A stretch of 9,178 nt of DNA, from the NCBI GenBank assembly GCA_030149025.1, contig JASBSH010000293.1, positions 1 through 9,178 on the forward strand, written 5' to 3'. Both the position numbers and the translations under genes were made by a program. Below, piece by piece: positions 1 to 6,862 of the stretch. The stretch's first letter is position 1; every line of letters starts with the position of its first letter. The notes beneath the pieces were generated by a model. It worked only from the letters and a program-made list of their open reading frames with translations, did no database searches and had not been told where the DNA came from. The DNA is from Actinomycetales bacterium. GTDB lineage: Bacteria > Actinomycetota > Actinomycetes > Actinomycetales > BWSM-131.

Positions 1-63
1 GCCTACCTGCTCGACTGGGCGATCAAGGCCAGGATCGGGCAGTACCAGGCGGTGAGGAACTGA
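1..63 (+). CDS. 3' end of an unidentified gene (partial)
   Basis: Only the last 20 codons before a TGA stop are present, ending in the residues GQYQAVRN. All 20 codons end in G or C, the pattern of true coding frames in this window, so I take it as a real gene tail rather than a chance open frame. The gene begins beyond the left edge. Too little remains to recognise a family, and no motif can be named. It runs in the same direction as thpR, about 60 bp downstream. No clear promoter lies between them, so co-transcription is possible but unproven. Confidence 0.6.
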   Translation, partial: AYLLDWAIKARIGQYQAVRN

Positions 64-80
64 AGCCGACGACGACAGGG

Positions 81-110
81 TGATGCAGTGCGGGGTGATG
101 CAGTGCGGGG
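81..110. repeat. Perfect 15-bp tandem duplication
   Basis: The unit tgatgcagtgcgggg occurs twice back to back (81-95 and 96-110). A partial third copy follows, sharing the start tgcag. It lies in the spacer just before thpR and looks like a slippage duplication. It pushes the upstream gene away from thpR and overlaps the zone where a thpR ribosome binding site would be expected. Confidence 0.85.
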
Positions 111-125
111 TGCAGAGTGCCGCCC

Positions 126-716
126 ATGAGGACCGGCCAGCGGATGTTCGTCGCGGTGATGCCGCCGGACGCCGTGCTCGACCACCTCCAGGCGGAGACA
201 GACCGGCTTCGCGGTGAGATCGAGCCGGACCGCGCCGGACGGTTTCGCTGGACCGTCCGGGAGCAGTGGCACGTGACCTTGGCATTCCTGGATTCCGTGC
301 CCAAGAGCGCCCTCGATGACCTGGGCGCCAGGCTCGCCCGCGCCGCGCTGAGGCAAACGCCCTTCGATCTGGTGGTGTCCGGCGGCGGGGCCTTCTCCTC
401 GCGGCGTCGGGCTCGGGTCCTGTGGGCCGGTGTGGAGGACCGGTCCGGTGGCGGGCTGCGGCGGCTGGCGGACGGCGTCCAGGCAGCCTGTCGCCGAGCC
501 GGTCTCGAGGTCGAGGAGGGGCGGCGCTTCCGTCCCCACCTCACGCTGGCGCGCCTCTCCCAGCCGGACGACGTCACGCACCTAGTAGAGGACCTGCGCG
601 GCTACCGGGGCCAGGAGTGGCGGGTCGGCTCGATCGCCCTGGTCGCGTCGCATCTGGGGCAGGGGCCCGGCCGGCGATCGCGCTACGAGACGGTCGCGAC
701 CTTTCCGCTCACGTGA
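126..716 (+). CDS. thpR: RNA 2',3'-cyclic phosphodiesterase (2'-5' RNA ligase family)
   Basis: The product belongs to the 2H phosphoesterase superfamily. Members of the ThpR/LigT branch hydrolyse 2',3'-cyclic phosphates on RNA ends and can join tRNA halves through 2'-5' bonds in vitro. Both catalytic His-x-Thr-x motifs are visible: HVTL inside WHVTLAFL near residue 50 and HLTL inside RPHLTLARL near residue 140. The start MFVAVMPP and the C-terminal RYETVATFPL also fit. At about 190-199 aa the length is normal. The start is uncertain. GTG at 117, ATG at 126 and ATG at 144 are in frame; 144 would put the conserved MFVAV at the N-terminus and has GAGGA 11 nt upstream. I give 126 as a compromise. 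The gene is convergent with hisD across a 44-bp gap. The true cellular substrate of bacterial ThpR is poorly known. Confidence 0.93.
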   Translation: MRTGQRMFVAVMPPDAVLDHLQAETDRLRGEIEPDRAGRFRWTVREQWHVTLAFLDSVPKSALDDLGARLARAALRQTPFDLVVSGGGAFSSRRRARVLWAGVEDRSGGGLRRLADGVQAACRRAGLEVEEGRRFRPHLTLARLSQPDDVTHLVEDLRGYRGQEWRVGSIALVASHLGQGPGRRSRYETVATFPLT

Positions 717-760
717 CGCCTGTGCGTGTCGTCGTCCGGGTACTCGACGGCGCGCGAGCC

Positions 761-2080
761 TCAGTCCCGGAAGCGGGCGCTGACGGCCTGGCCGTGGGCG
801 GGCAGGTCCTCGGCGTCGGCGAGCGCCAGCACGTGGTGGGCGACGTCCTTCAGTGCCTCGCGGCTGTAGTCGATGACGTGGATCCCGCGCAGGAAGGTCT
901 GCACGCTGAGCCCGCTGGAGTGGCAGGCGCAGCCACCGGTGGGCAGGACGTGGTTGGAGCCCGCGCAGTAGTCGCCGAGCGAGACCGGCGCCCACGCGCC
1001 GACGAAGATCGCGCCGGCGTTGGTGACCCGGTTCGCCACCTGCCCGGCGTCGCGGGTGATGACCTCGAGGTGCTCGGCGGCGTACGCGTCCACCACTGCC
1101 AGCCCGGCGTCGATGTCGTCGACGAGCACGACCGCCGACTGCTCGCCCGTCAGGGCTGCGGTGATCCGCTCCGAGTGCTTGGTGTGCGCCACCTGGCGCT
1201 GCACCTCCGCGACCACGGCCTCCGCCAGGGACTCGGAATCGGTGACCAGGACGGCGGCCGCGAGCGTGTCGTGCTCGGCCTGGCTGATGAGGTCGGCTGC
1301 CACATGAACAGGGTCCGCGGTCTCGTCCGCCAGCACCGCGACCTCCGTGGGGCCGGCCTCGGAGTCGATGCCGACCACACCCTTGACCAGCCGTTTGGCG
1401 GCGGCGACGTAGATGTTGCCCGGGCCGGTCACGAGATCCACCGGCGCGCAGAGCCGTGTGCCGTCGTCCTCGCGGGCGCCGTAGGCGAACATCCCGATGG
1501 CCTGGGCGCCTCCGACGGCGTAGACCTCCTCGACGCCCAGCAGGGCGCACGCCGCGAGGATCGTCGGGTGCGGCAGGCCGCCGAACTCCTTCTGCGGCGG
1601 GCTGGCCACGGCGAGGGACGCCACGCCCGCCTCCTGTGCCGGGACGACGTTCATCACCACGCTGCTGGGATAGACGGCCAGGCCGCCGTGCACGTAGAGG
1701 CCGACGCGACCGACCGGGACCCACCGCTCCGTCACGGTGCCGCCGGGGACCACCTGCGTGGTGGTGTCCGTGCGGCGCTGGTCGCGGTGTACCAGGCGCG
1801 CCCGGCGGATGGACTCCTCCAGCGCGGCCCCGACCACGGGGTCCAGCTCAGCCAGAGCCCTCTGCAGCGCTTCCGCGGGGACGCGCAGGTCCGTGACCTG
1901 AACGCGATCGAAGCGTTCGGCGAGCTCGCGCAACGCCGCCGCACCCCGGGCACGGACGTCGTCGACGATCGGCCGGACGGCGTCCAGCGCCGCTTCGACG
2001 TCCAGCCGGGCGCGGGGCACCGTCCCCCGAAGCTCCCGGGAGTCGAGCTGCTGCCCACGTAGGTCGAGTCGCCGGATCAC
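761..2080 (-). CDS. hisD: Histidinol dehydrogenase
   Basis: HisD catalyses the last two steps of histidine synthesis: two successive NAD-dependent oxidations of L-histidinol to L-histidine (EC 1.1.1.23), as a zinc-dependent cytoplasmic dimer. The 439-aa product has the usual length. Visible landmarks are the nucleotide-fold stretch GPGNIYVAAAKR (219-230), the Zn ligand motif SQAEH (Q267, H270), the catalytic pair E336-H337 in AEHLE, Zn ligand D370 in GDYCAG, and H429 near the C-terminus. By family knowledge these match E. coli Q259/H262, E326/H327, D360 and H419. The signature GSNHVLPTGGCACHSSG is intact. The GTG start gives MIRRLDLRG, a typical actinobacterial N-terminus. No separate Shine-Dalgarno fits, but a -10 hexamer sits 6 nt upstream. 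Actinobacterial hisD usually heads a hisD-hisC-hisB operon; here the next gene is convergent thpR, so hisD stands alone. Confidence 0.98.
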   Translation of the reverse strand: MIRRLDLRGQQLDSRELRGTVPRARLDVEAALDAVRPIVDDVRARGAAALRELAERFDRVQVTDLRVPAEALQRALAELDPVVGAALEESIRRARLVHRDQRRTDTTTQVVPGGTVTERWVPVGRVGLYVHGGLAVYPSSVVMNVVPAQEAGVASLAVASPPQKEFGGLPHPTILAACALLGVEEVYAVGGAQAIGMFAYGAREDDGTRLCAPVDLVTGPGNIYVAAAKRLVKGVVGIDSEAGPTEVAVLADETADPVHVAADLISQAEHDTLAAAVLVTDSESLAEAVVAEVQRQVAHTKHSERITAALTGEQSAVVLVDDIDAGLAVVDAYAAEHLEVITRDAGQVANRVTNAGAIFVGAWAPVSLGDYCAGSNHVLPTGGCACHSSGLSVQTFLRGIHVIDYSREALKDVAHHVLALADAEDLPAHGQAVSARFRD

Positions 2081-2086
2081 CTCTCG

Positions 2087-2092
2087 AGTCTA
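2087..2092 (-). promoter_or_regulatory. -10 element of hisD, probably leaderless
   Basis: Read on the minus strand, TAGACT fits the actinobacterial -10 pattern TAnnnT. It ends 6 nt before the hisD GTG, so transcription would begin at or beside the start codon. The AGAG just before GTG is too close to act as a normal ribosome binding site. I see no good -35 hexamer. Leaderless mRNAs are common in actinobacteria, so I infer a leaderless hisD transcript. Confidence 0.5.
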
Positions 2093-2148
2093 GGTCGCGT
2101 CGACGGACCCCTCCGCCGGGGCGCCTCGGCGAGAGGCTCAGCTTCGAC

Positions 2149-2154
2149 TAGCGT
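2149..2154 (+). promoter_or_regulatory. Possible -10 element of ybaK
   Basis: TAGCGT matches TAnnnT and ends 8 nt before the ybaK ATG. The only purine-rich stretch, GAGG at 2157-2160, lies 2 nt from the ATG, too close for ordinary Shine-Dalgarno pairing. A start site within a few bases of the ATG is therefore plausible. No convincing -35 is seen. Confidence 0.35.
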
Positions 2155-2162
2155 TCGAGGCG

Positions 2163-2648
2163 ATGAGCAAGACGCCCGCCACGGTGGCGCTGACGCGCGC
2201 CGGCATCCCGCACACCGTGCACCCCTACCGACATGACCGTGATGCGGTCCGCGAGGGTCTGGCTTACGGCGAGGAGGCCGCCGCGGCGTTGGGAGTGCAG
2301 CCGGCCAGGGTGCTCAAGACTCTCGTCGCCGCGGTGGACGGTGAGCTGGTCGTCGCCGTCCTGCCCGTGTCGGCGCGCCTGGACCTCAAGGCCCTCGCGG
2401 CGGCGTCTGGTGGCAAGCGTGCGGAGATGGCAGACCCCGCGGCCGCGCAGCGGGCGACCGGGTACGTCGTCGGCGGGATCTCCCCCGTCGGACAGCGCAA
2501 ACGGCTGCCGACCGTCGTGGACGCCTCAGCCCTGGAGTTCGAGACCGTGTACGTCAGCGGCGGCCGGCGTGGCCTAGACATCGAGCTCGCACCGCAGGAC
2601 CTCGTGGCCGCGACGGGCGCCACGGTGGCCGTGTGCACAACTGCGTGA
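2163..2648 (+). CDS. ybaK: Cys-tRNA(Pro)/aminoacyl-tRNA deacylase, YbaK/EbsC type
   Basis: This 161-aa protein is of the YbaK/EbsC family. These are free-standing relatives of the prolyl-tRNA synthetase editing domain that hydrolyse Cys-tRNA(Pro) formed when ProRS mischarges tRNA(Pro). Family marks in the sequence are the N-terminal TPATVALTRAGIPHTVHPY, the key lysine K52 in ARVLKTLV (equivalent to H. influenzae YbaK K46), and the GGISPVGQRKRLPTVVD segment at 104-120, which forms the substrate pocket. The length is normal and no domain is missing. It is transcribed divergently from hisD, and its TGA directly abuts the TCA complement of the convergent membrane-protein gene's stop. Substrate choice within the family (Cys versus others) cannot be settled by reading alone. 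Confidence 0.95.
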   Translation: MSKTPATVALTRAGIPHTVHPYRHDRDAVREGLAYGEEAAAALGVQPARVLKTLVAAVDGELVVAVLPVSARLDLKALAAASGGKRAEMADPAAAQRATGYVVGGISPVGQRKRLPTVVDASALEFETVYVSGGRRGLDIELAPQDLVAATGATVAVCTTA

Positions 2649-3197
2649 TCACCAGCCGGCGGTCGGGTCCCCGGGCGGCCTCGTCGGTGCTTCAGGAGGG
2701 TCCGCATCCGGGCGGGTCAGCAGAGCCGTTGCGAGCAGCACCGCGAACAGCGCGGTGGCCGTGACAGCCGGCCACAGCGCCACCAGGCCGAGGGCGTGGA
2801 CGTCCAGCGGCGCGGGAACCGGGTCGCCGCCTCCCGCTGTCGGCCCGGTGGCCGGCCCTGGCGGGCCCAGCAGCCGGCCGGTCTGCCAGGCGAGGACGGC
2901 GCCGGGCACGCTGGCGAGGACGGCTGCCAACACGTCGCCGGTCGTCACCGCAGCGGGCCGACGGACCGTCCAGACGGCCACGAGCAGCCCCGCCAGGGCG
3001 GTGACGACCGCGAAGGTGACGTCCTGGCCGGCCTGTAGCTCGGGGTTGTCGAGCGGGAGCAGGTAGCCAGGCTGGGCGAGGACCCTGCCCCTGGGAGCGA
3101 GGGCCCACCACCCCACGCCGGCGATCACGCCGAGCACCAGGCAGCCGGCAACGAGGCCGACCCTGTTCGGCGTGGCCCTGCGATCGATGTCACGCAA
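2649..3197 (-). CDS. Conserved four-helix membrane protein, function unknown
   Basis: This 182-aa protein has four hydrophobic stretches long enough to span the membrane: about residues 12-34, 58-78, 86-107 and 134-160. A Gly/Pro-rich loop (110-130) precedes the last helix, and the C-terminal tail (162-182) is Pro-rich and acidic. There is no lipobox and no catalytic motif. The layout, with WWALAP after helix 1 and an aspartate before helix 2, recalls the actinobacterial DUF2567 membrane family, but that is from memory and unconfirmed. The start is a TTG that overlaps the dnaE stop by 8 nt (TTGCGTGA). Later in-frame GTG codons would cut into helix 1. It is probably translated by coupling to dnaE. 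It is convergent with ybaK with no spacer. Confidence 0.8.
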   Translation of the reverse strand: MRDIDRRATPNRVGLVAGCLVLGVIAGVGWWALAPRGRVLAQPGYLLPLDNPELQAGQDVTFAVVTALAGLLVAVWTVRRPAAVTTGDVLAAVLASVPGAVLAWQTGRLLGPPGPATGPTAGGGDPVPAPLDVHALGLVALWPAVTATALFAVLLATALLTRPDADPPEAPTRPPGDPTAGW

Positions 3198-6100
3198 GAC
3201 AGCTCGGCCCGAGCAGCGCCTTCAGGTCCCCGAAGAGCGCGGGTGACGGCGTGACCCGCAGGGCGTCGTCCAGCTTCATCACGGTGGCGCGGCCGGGCTG
3301 AGTGAGCCGCAGGTGGACCTCGGTCACGCCGGGGTGCGTCGCGAGGACCTCCTTGAGCCGCCCGACCGTCGGGGGGTTGCAGCGGGTGACCGGCAGCGCG
3401 ATCGTGACCGGCCCACGAGGCCCCTCGGACAGGTCCGGAAGGCTCATCTCGGAGGCGTAGATCGTGGGCACGTCGTCACGCCGGTTCAGCCTGCCCCGGA
3501 GCACGCAGACCAGGTCCTCGCGGAGCTCGTGCAGCACCTGCTGGTAGGTCTGGGGGAAGAACAGCACCTCGATCGCGCCCTCGAGGTCCTCGAGGCTGAC
3601 GATCGCCCACGGGTTGCCGTTCTTCGTCATCTTGCGGGTCACGGTGGTCACCATGCCGGCGATGGTGACCGTGGCGCCGTCCGGCCGGCTCTCGTCCGCG
3701 AGCAGATGCGCGATCGAGCAGTCCGACGCCTTGGCGAGCACGTGCTCGAGGCCGAACAGGGGGTGGTCGGAGACGTAGAGGCCGAGCATGTCCCGCTCGA
3801 AGGAGAGCTTCTCCCGCTTGTCCCACTCGGGGACGTCGGGGAGGACGAGCTCGAGACCGCCGGGTGCGCCGTCCTCACCCGAACCGCCGAACAGGTCGTA
3901 CTGCCCGATCGCCTCGTTGCGCTTCAGCTCGATGACCTGGTCCACCGCGTCCTCGTGCGCCAGGACCAGCTGCCGGCGGGTGTGGCCGAGGGAGTCGAAG
4001 GCTCCGGCCTTGATGAGCGACTCGATCGTGCGCTTGTTGCACACGACCTGGGGAACCTTTTCCAGGAAGTCCTGGAAGGAGGTGAAGGCGCCCTTCTCCT
4101 CACGGGTGCTGATGATGGCGTCCACGACGTTGGCGCCGACGTTGCGGATCGCCGCCATGCCGAACCGGATGTCCTCCCCCACCGCGGCGAAGGTGCCGAT
4201 CGACGAGTTGACGTCCGGCGGCAGCACGGTGATGCCCATGCGCCGGCACTCGCCCAGGTACAGGGCGGACTTGTCCTTGTCGTCGCCCACGCTCGTCAGC
4301 AGGGCCGCCATGTACTCCGCGGGGTAGTTGGCCTTGAGGTAGGCGGTCCAGTAGGAGACGAGCCCGTACGCCGCGGAGTGGGCCTTGTTGAACGCGTAGT
4401 CGGAGAAGGGGACCAGGGTGTCCCACAGCGCCTTGATCGCCGCGGCGCTGAAGCCGTTCTCCTTCATCCCGGCCTCGAAGCCCACGTACTCGGCGTCGAG
4501 GACCTCACGCTTCTTCTTGCCCATCGCCCGGCGGAGCAGGTCCGCCTTGCCGAGCGTGTACCCGGCCAGCTTCTGGGCGATCTCCATAACCTGTTCCTGG
4601 TACACGATCAGGCCGTAGGTCGTGCCGAGGATGGGTTCGAGTGCCTCCGCGAGCTCGGGATGCACGTACTCGACATCCTGCTGCTTGTTCTTGCGCAGGG
4701 CGTAGTTGATGTGGGAGTTCGCCCCCATCGGCCCGGGTCGGTAGAGGGCGCCGACCGCGGAGATGTCCTCGAAGTTGTCCGGTTTCATCAGGCGCAGCAG
4801 CGCCCGCATCGGGCCGCCGTCGAACTGGAACACGCCGAGGGTGTCACCGCGGCCGAGCAGCTCGTATGTCGCGGGGTCCGTCGGATCCTTGCTGAGGGCG
4901 TCCAGGTCGATGTCGACGCCCCGGTTCGCCGTCACGTTCTTGATCGCGTCGTCGAGGATCGTGAGGTTGCGCAGGCCGAGGAAGTCCATCTTGACCAGGC
5001 CCAGGCTCTCGCAGGTCGGGTAGTCGAACTGCGTGATGATCTGCCCGTCCTGCTCCCGCCGCATGATCGGGATCAGGTCGAGCAGGGGCTCGCTCGACAT
5101 GATCACCCCGGCGGCGTGGACCCCCCACTGCCGTTTCAGGCCCTCCAGCCCACGGGCGGTGGAGACGACGCGCTGGGCGTCGGGGTCGCTCGCGTGCAGC
5201 TGGCGGAACTCCTCCGCCTCCTTGTAGCGCGTGTGCTCGGGGTCGAAGATCCCGGCCAGCGGGATGTCCTTGCCCATCACCGACGGCGGCATGGCCTTCG
5301 TCAGCTTCTCCCCCATCGCGAAGGGGTAGCCGAGGACCCGCGAGGCGTCCTTGAGGGCCTGCTTGGCCTTGATGGTCCCGTACGTCGCGATCTGGGCCAC
5401 CCGGTCGTCGCCGTACTTCTCGGTGACGTACCGGATCACCTCGCCACGCCGGCGCTCGTCGAAGTCCACGTCGAAGTCCGGCATGGACATGCGCTCGGGG
5501 TTGAGGAACCGCTCGAAGATCAGACCGTGCTGCAGCGGGTCCAGGTCGGTGATCCGCATCGCGTAGGCGCACATCGAGCCGGCGCCGGAGCCTCGGCCCG
5601 GCCCGACCCGGACGCCGTTCTCCTTGGCCCAGTTGATGAAGTCCGCGACGACGAGGAAGTACCCGGCGTAGCCCTTCGAGACGATGACGTCGATCTCGAA
5701 CTCGGCCTGCCTGCGCACCTCGTCGGGGACACCGCCCGGGTACCGGCGGTGCAGGCCGGCCTCGACCTCCTTGACGAACCAGGAGTGCTCGCTCTCACCA
5801 TCGGGCACGGGGAAGCGGGGCATGAACCGGCCCTCGCCCTCGGTGAACCTGACGTCACAGCGCTCCGCGATGAGCAGCGTGTTGTCACACGCCTCCGGCA
5901 GGTCGCGCCACACCGTTCGCATCTCAGTCGCGGACTTCAGGTAGAAACCGTCGGAGTCGAACTTGAAGCGGTTCGGTTCCGACATGGTGGAGCCGGACTG
6001 GACGCAGAGCAGGGCCGAGTGTGCCTCGGCGTCCTCGGCGCGGGTGTAGTGCAGGTCGTTGGTGGCGACCAGCGGCAGGTCCAGCTCCTTGGCGAGTCGC

Positions 6101-6729
6101 AGCAGGTCGTCCCGGACGCGGCGCTCGATGTCGAGGCCGTGGTCCATCAGCTCGCAGAAGTAGTTCTCGGGGCCGAAGATGTCCCGGAACTCGGCCGCGG
6201 CCTTCAGCGCCTCCTCGTACTGGCCGAGCCGGATCCTGGTCTGCACCTCGCCGGACGGGCAGCCGGTGGTCGCGATGAGGCCGCCGCTGTAGGTGGACAG
6301 CAGCTCCCGGTCCATCCGTGGCTTGTAGAAGTGCCCCTCCATGCTCGCCAGGGACGCCAGCCGGAAGAGGTTGCGCATCCCGCCGGTGTTCTCCGCCAGC
6401 AGTGTCATGTGGGTGAAGGCGCCACCGCCCGACACGTCGTCCCGGCTGTCCGTCGAGGCGTCACCCCACCGCACCCTCGTCCGGTCGGATCGGTGGGTGC
6501 CCGGGCTGACGTAGGCCTCGACGCCGATGATCGGCTTCACGCCGTACTTCTGCCCCGTCTTCCAGAAGTCGTAGGCGCCGAAGACGAAACCGTGGTCGGT
6601 GGTGGCGATGGCCGGCATGCCCATCCGATCGGCCTCACGGAACAGGTCGTCCACCCGCGCGGCGCCGTCCAGCATCGAGTACTCGGTGTGCACGTGCAGG
6701 TGCACGAACTGATCCGAGCGCGACGACAT
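3190..6729 (-). CDS. dnaE: DNA polymerase III alpha subunit (DnaE1)
   Basis: This is the 1179-aa replicative polymerase, a C-family enzyme and the catalytic core of the Pol III holoenzyme. The N-terminal PHP domain (about 7-270) keeps what appear to be all nine metal-ligand positions: H12, H14, D21, H46, E71, H107, C157, D225 and H227. In M. tuberculosis DnaE1 this site is the proofreading 3'-5' exonuclease. The palm carries catalytic D420 and D422 in PDFDVDFD and D582 in KMDFLGLRNLT. Next come the fingers (about 590-830), a helix-hairpin-helix region near 896-920, a clamp-binding motif QYDLF at 943-947, an OB fold (about 1013-1100) and the typical C-terminus ALLGPSCLA. ATG 6729 is set by GGAGGG 7 nt upstream. 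The gene overlaps the next one downstream by 8 nt. Length and domain order are those of essential DnaE1, not of the shorter mutagenic DnaE2/ImuC. Confidence 0.99.
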   Translation of the reverse strand: MSSRSDQFVHLHVHTEYSMLDGAARVDDLFREADRMGMPAIATTDHGFVFGAYDFWKTGQKYGVKPIIGVEAYVSPGTHRSDRTRVRWGDASTDSRDDVSGGGAFTHMTLLAENTGGMRNLFRLASLASMEGHFYKPRMDRELLSTYSGGLIATTGCPSGEVQTRIRLGQYEEALKAAAEFRDIFGPENYFCELMDHGLDIERRVRDDLLRLAKELDLPLVATNDLHYTRAEDAEAHSALLCVQSGSTMSEPNRFKFDSDGFYLKSATEMRTVWRDLPEACDNTLLIAERCDVRFTEGEGRFMPRFPVPDGESEHSWFVKEVEAGLHRRYPGGVPDEVRRQAEFEIDVIVSKGYAGYFLVVADFINWAKENGVRVGPGRGSGAGSMCAYAMRITDLDPLQHGLIFERFLNPERMSMPDFDVDFDERRRGEVIRYVTEKYGDDRVAQIATYGTIKAKQALKDASRVLGYPFAMGEKLTKAMPPSVMGKDIPLAGIFDPEHTRYKEAEEFRQLHASDPDAQRVVSTARGLEGLKRQWGVHAAGVIMSSEPLLDLIPIMRREQDGQIITQFDYPTCESLGLVKMDFLGLRNLTILDDAIKNVTANRGVDIDLDALSKDPTDPATYELLGRGDTLGVFQFDGGPMRALLRLMKPDNFEDISAVGALYRPGPMGANSHINYALRKNKQQDVEYVHPELAEALEPILGTTYGLIVYQEQVMEIAQKLAGYTLGKADLLRRAMGKKKREVLDAEYVGFEAGMKENGFSAAAIKALWDTLVPFSDYAFNKAHSAAYGLVSYWTAYLKANYPAEYMAALLTSVGDDKDKSALYLGECRRMGITVLPPDVNSSIGTFAAVGEDIRFGMAAIRNVGANVVDAIISTREEKGAFTSFQDFLEKVPQVVCNKRTIESLIKAGAFDSLGHTRRQLVLAHEDAVDQVIELKRNEAIGQYDLFGGSGEDGAPGGLELVLPDVPEWDKREKLSFERDMLGLYVSDHPLFGLEHVLAKASDCSIAHLLADESRPDGATVTIAGMVTTVTRKMTKNGNPWAIVSLEDLEGAIEVLFFPQTYQQVLHELREDLVCVLRGRLNRRDDVPTIYASEMSLPDLSEGPRGPVTIALPVTRCNPPTVGRLKEVLATHPGVTEVHLRLTQPGRATVMKLDDALRVTPSPALFGDLKALLGPSCLA

Positions 6730-6736
6730 GTGGGCA

Positions 6737-6742
6737 CCCTCC
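6737..6742 (-). promoter_or_regulatory. Strong ribosome binding site of dnaE
   Basis: On the minus strand GGAGGG lies 7 nt before ATG 6729, ideal in sequence and spacing. It is the clearest Shine-Dalgarno in the window and fixes the dnaE start. Confidence 0.85.
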
Positions 6743-6787
6743 AGGCACTCTCGATACGGGCCGAACGGCCAGCGGTGAACGGCCGGT

Positions 6788-6796
6788 TGTGGACGA
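6788..6796 (-). promoter_or_regulatory. DnaA-box-like 9-mer upstream of dnaE
   Basis: On the minus strand the 9-mer TCGTCCACA differs at one base from the actinobacterial DnaA box TTGTCCACA and fits the looser Streptomyces consensus. It lies about 60 bp before the dnaE start. Short CCGGT/ACCGG arms flank it. A single 9-mer can occur by chance in a window this size, so this is tentative. Confidence 0.25.
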
Positions 6797-6810
6797 CCGG
6801 GGAAGACACC

Positions 6811-6825
6811 GATCGGTCACCGATC
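6811..6825. promoter_or_regulatory. Operator-like inverted repeat upstream of dnaE
   Basis: GATCGGT and ACCGATC are perfect 7-bp inverted arms around a single C. ACCGATC also occurs at 6808-6814, exactly 11 bp (one helix turn) from the copy at 6819-6825, and ACCGATCGGT at 6808-6817 is itself a perfect palindrome. It sits 82 bp or more upstream of the dnaE ATG in non-coding sequence. A dimeric regulator site or a 5' leader hairpin are both possible; no regulator is identified. Confidence 0.45.
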
Positions 6826-6845
6826 TGTGCGGTCGCGCGTGAGCG

Positions 6846-6851
6846 AGTCTA
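6846..6851 (-). promoter_or_regulatory. Candidate -10 element for dnaE
   Basis: TAGACT on the minus strand is the same hexamer as the hisD -10, within an identical 11-mer (ACCTAGACTCG). If used, transcription would start near 6838-6840, giving a leader of about 110 nt that includes the inverted repeat. No good -35 is seen, and the stop-proximal hairpin lies directly upstream. Confidence 0.35.
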
Positions 6852-6862
6852 GGTGGCGGCAC

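Noticed and set aside
3..581. Minus-strand open frame opposite thpR with a His-His-Pro repeat
   Set aside because: The repeat comes from the 15-bp duplication upstream of thpR. The rest is the antisense of a recognised gene.
717..760. Terminator between thpR and hisD
   Set aside because: Only a 5-bp CGTCG/CGACG stem with a 10-nt loop can be drawn, with no U-tract. This is not distinguishable from chance in GC-rich DNA.
422..2062. Plus-strand open frame of 546 codons crossing thpR and hisD
   Set aside because: It overlaps thpR in another frame and lies opposite hisD, both firmly identified. Its translation shows no domain and is biased toward Arg, Gly, Val and Ala.
3313..6852. Plus-strand open frame of 1179 codons opposite dnaE
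   Set aside because: It mirrors dnaE in a GC-rich genome where the antisense frame rarely meets a stop. The translation is rich in Val, Gly, Leu and Arg with no family motif. The equal codon count is a coincidence.
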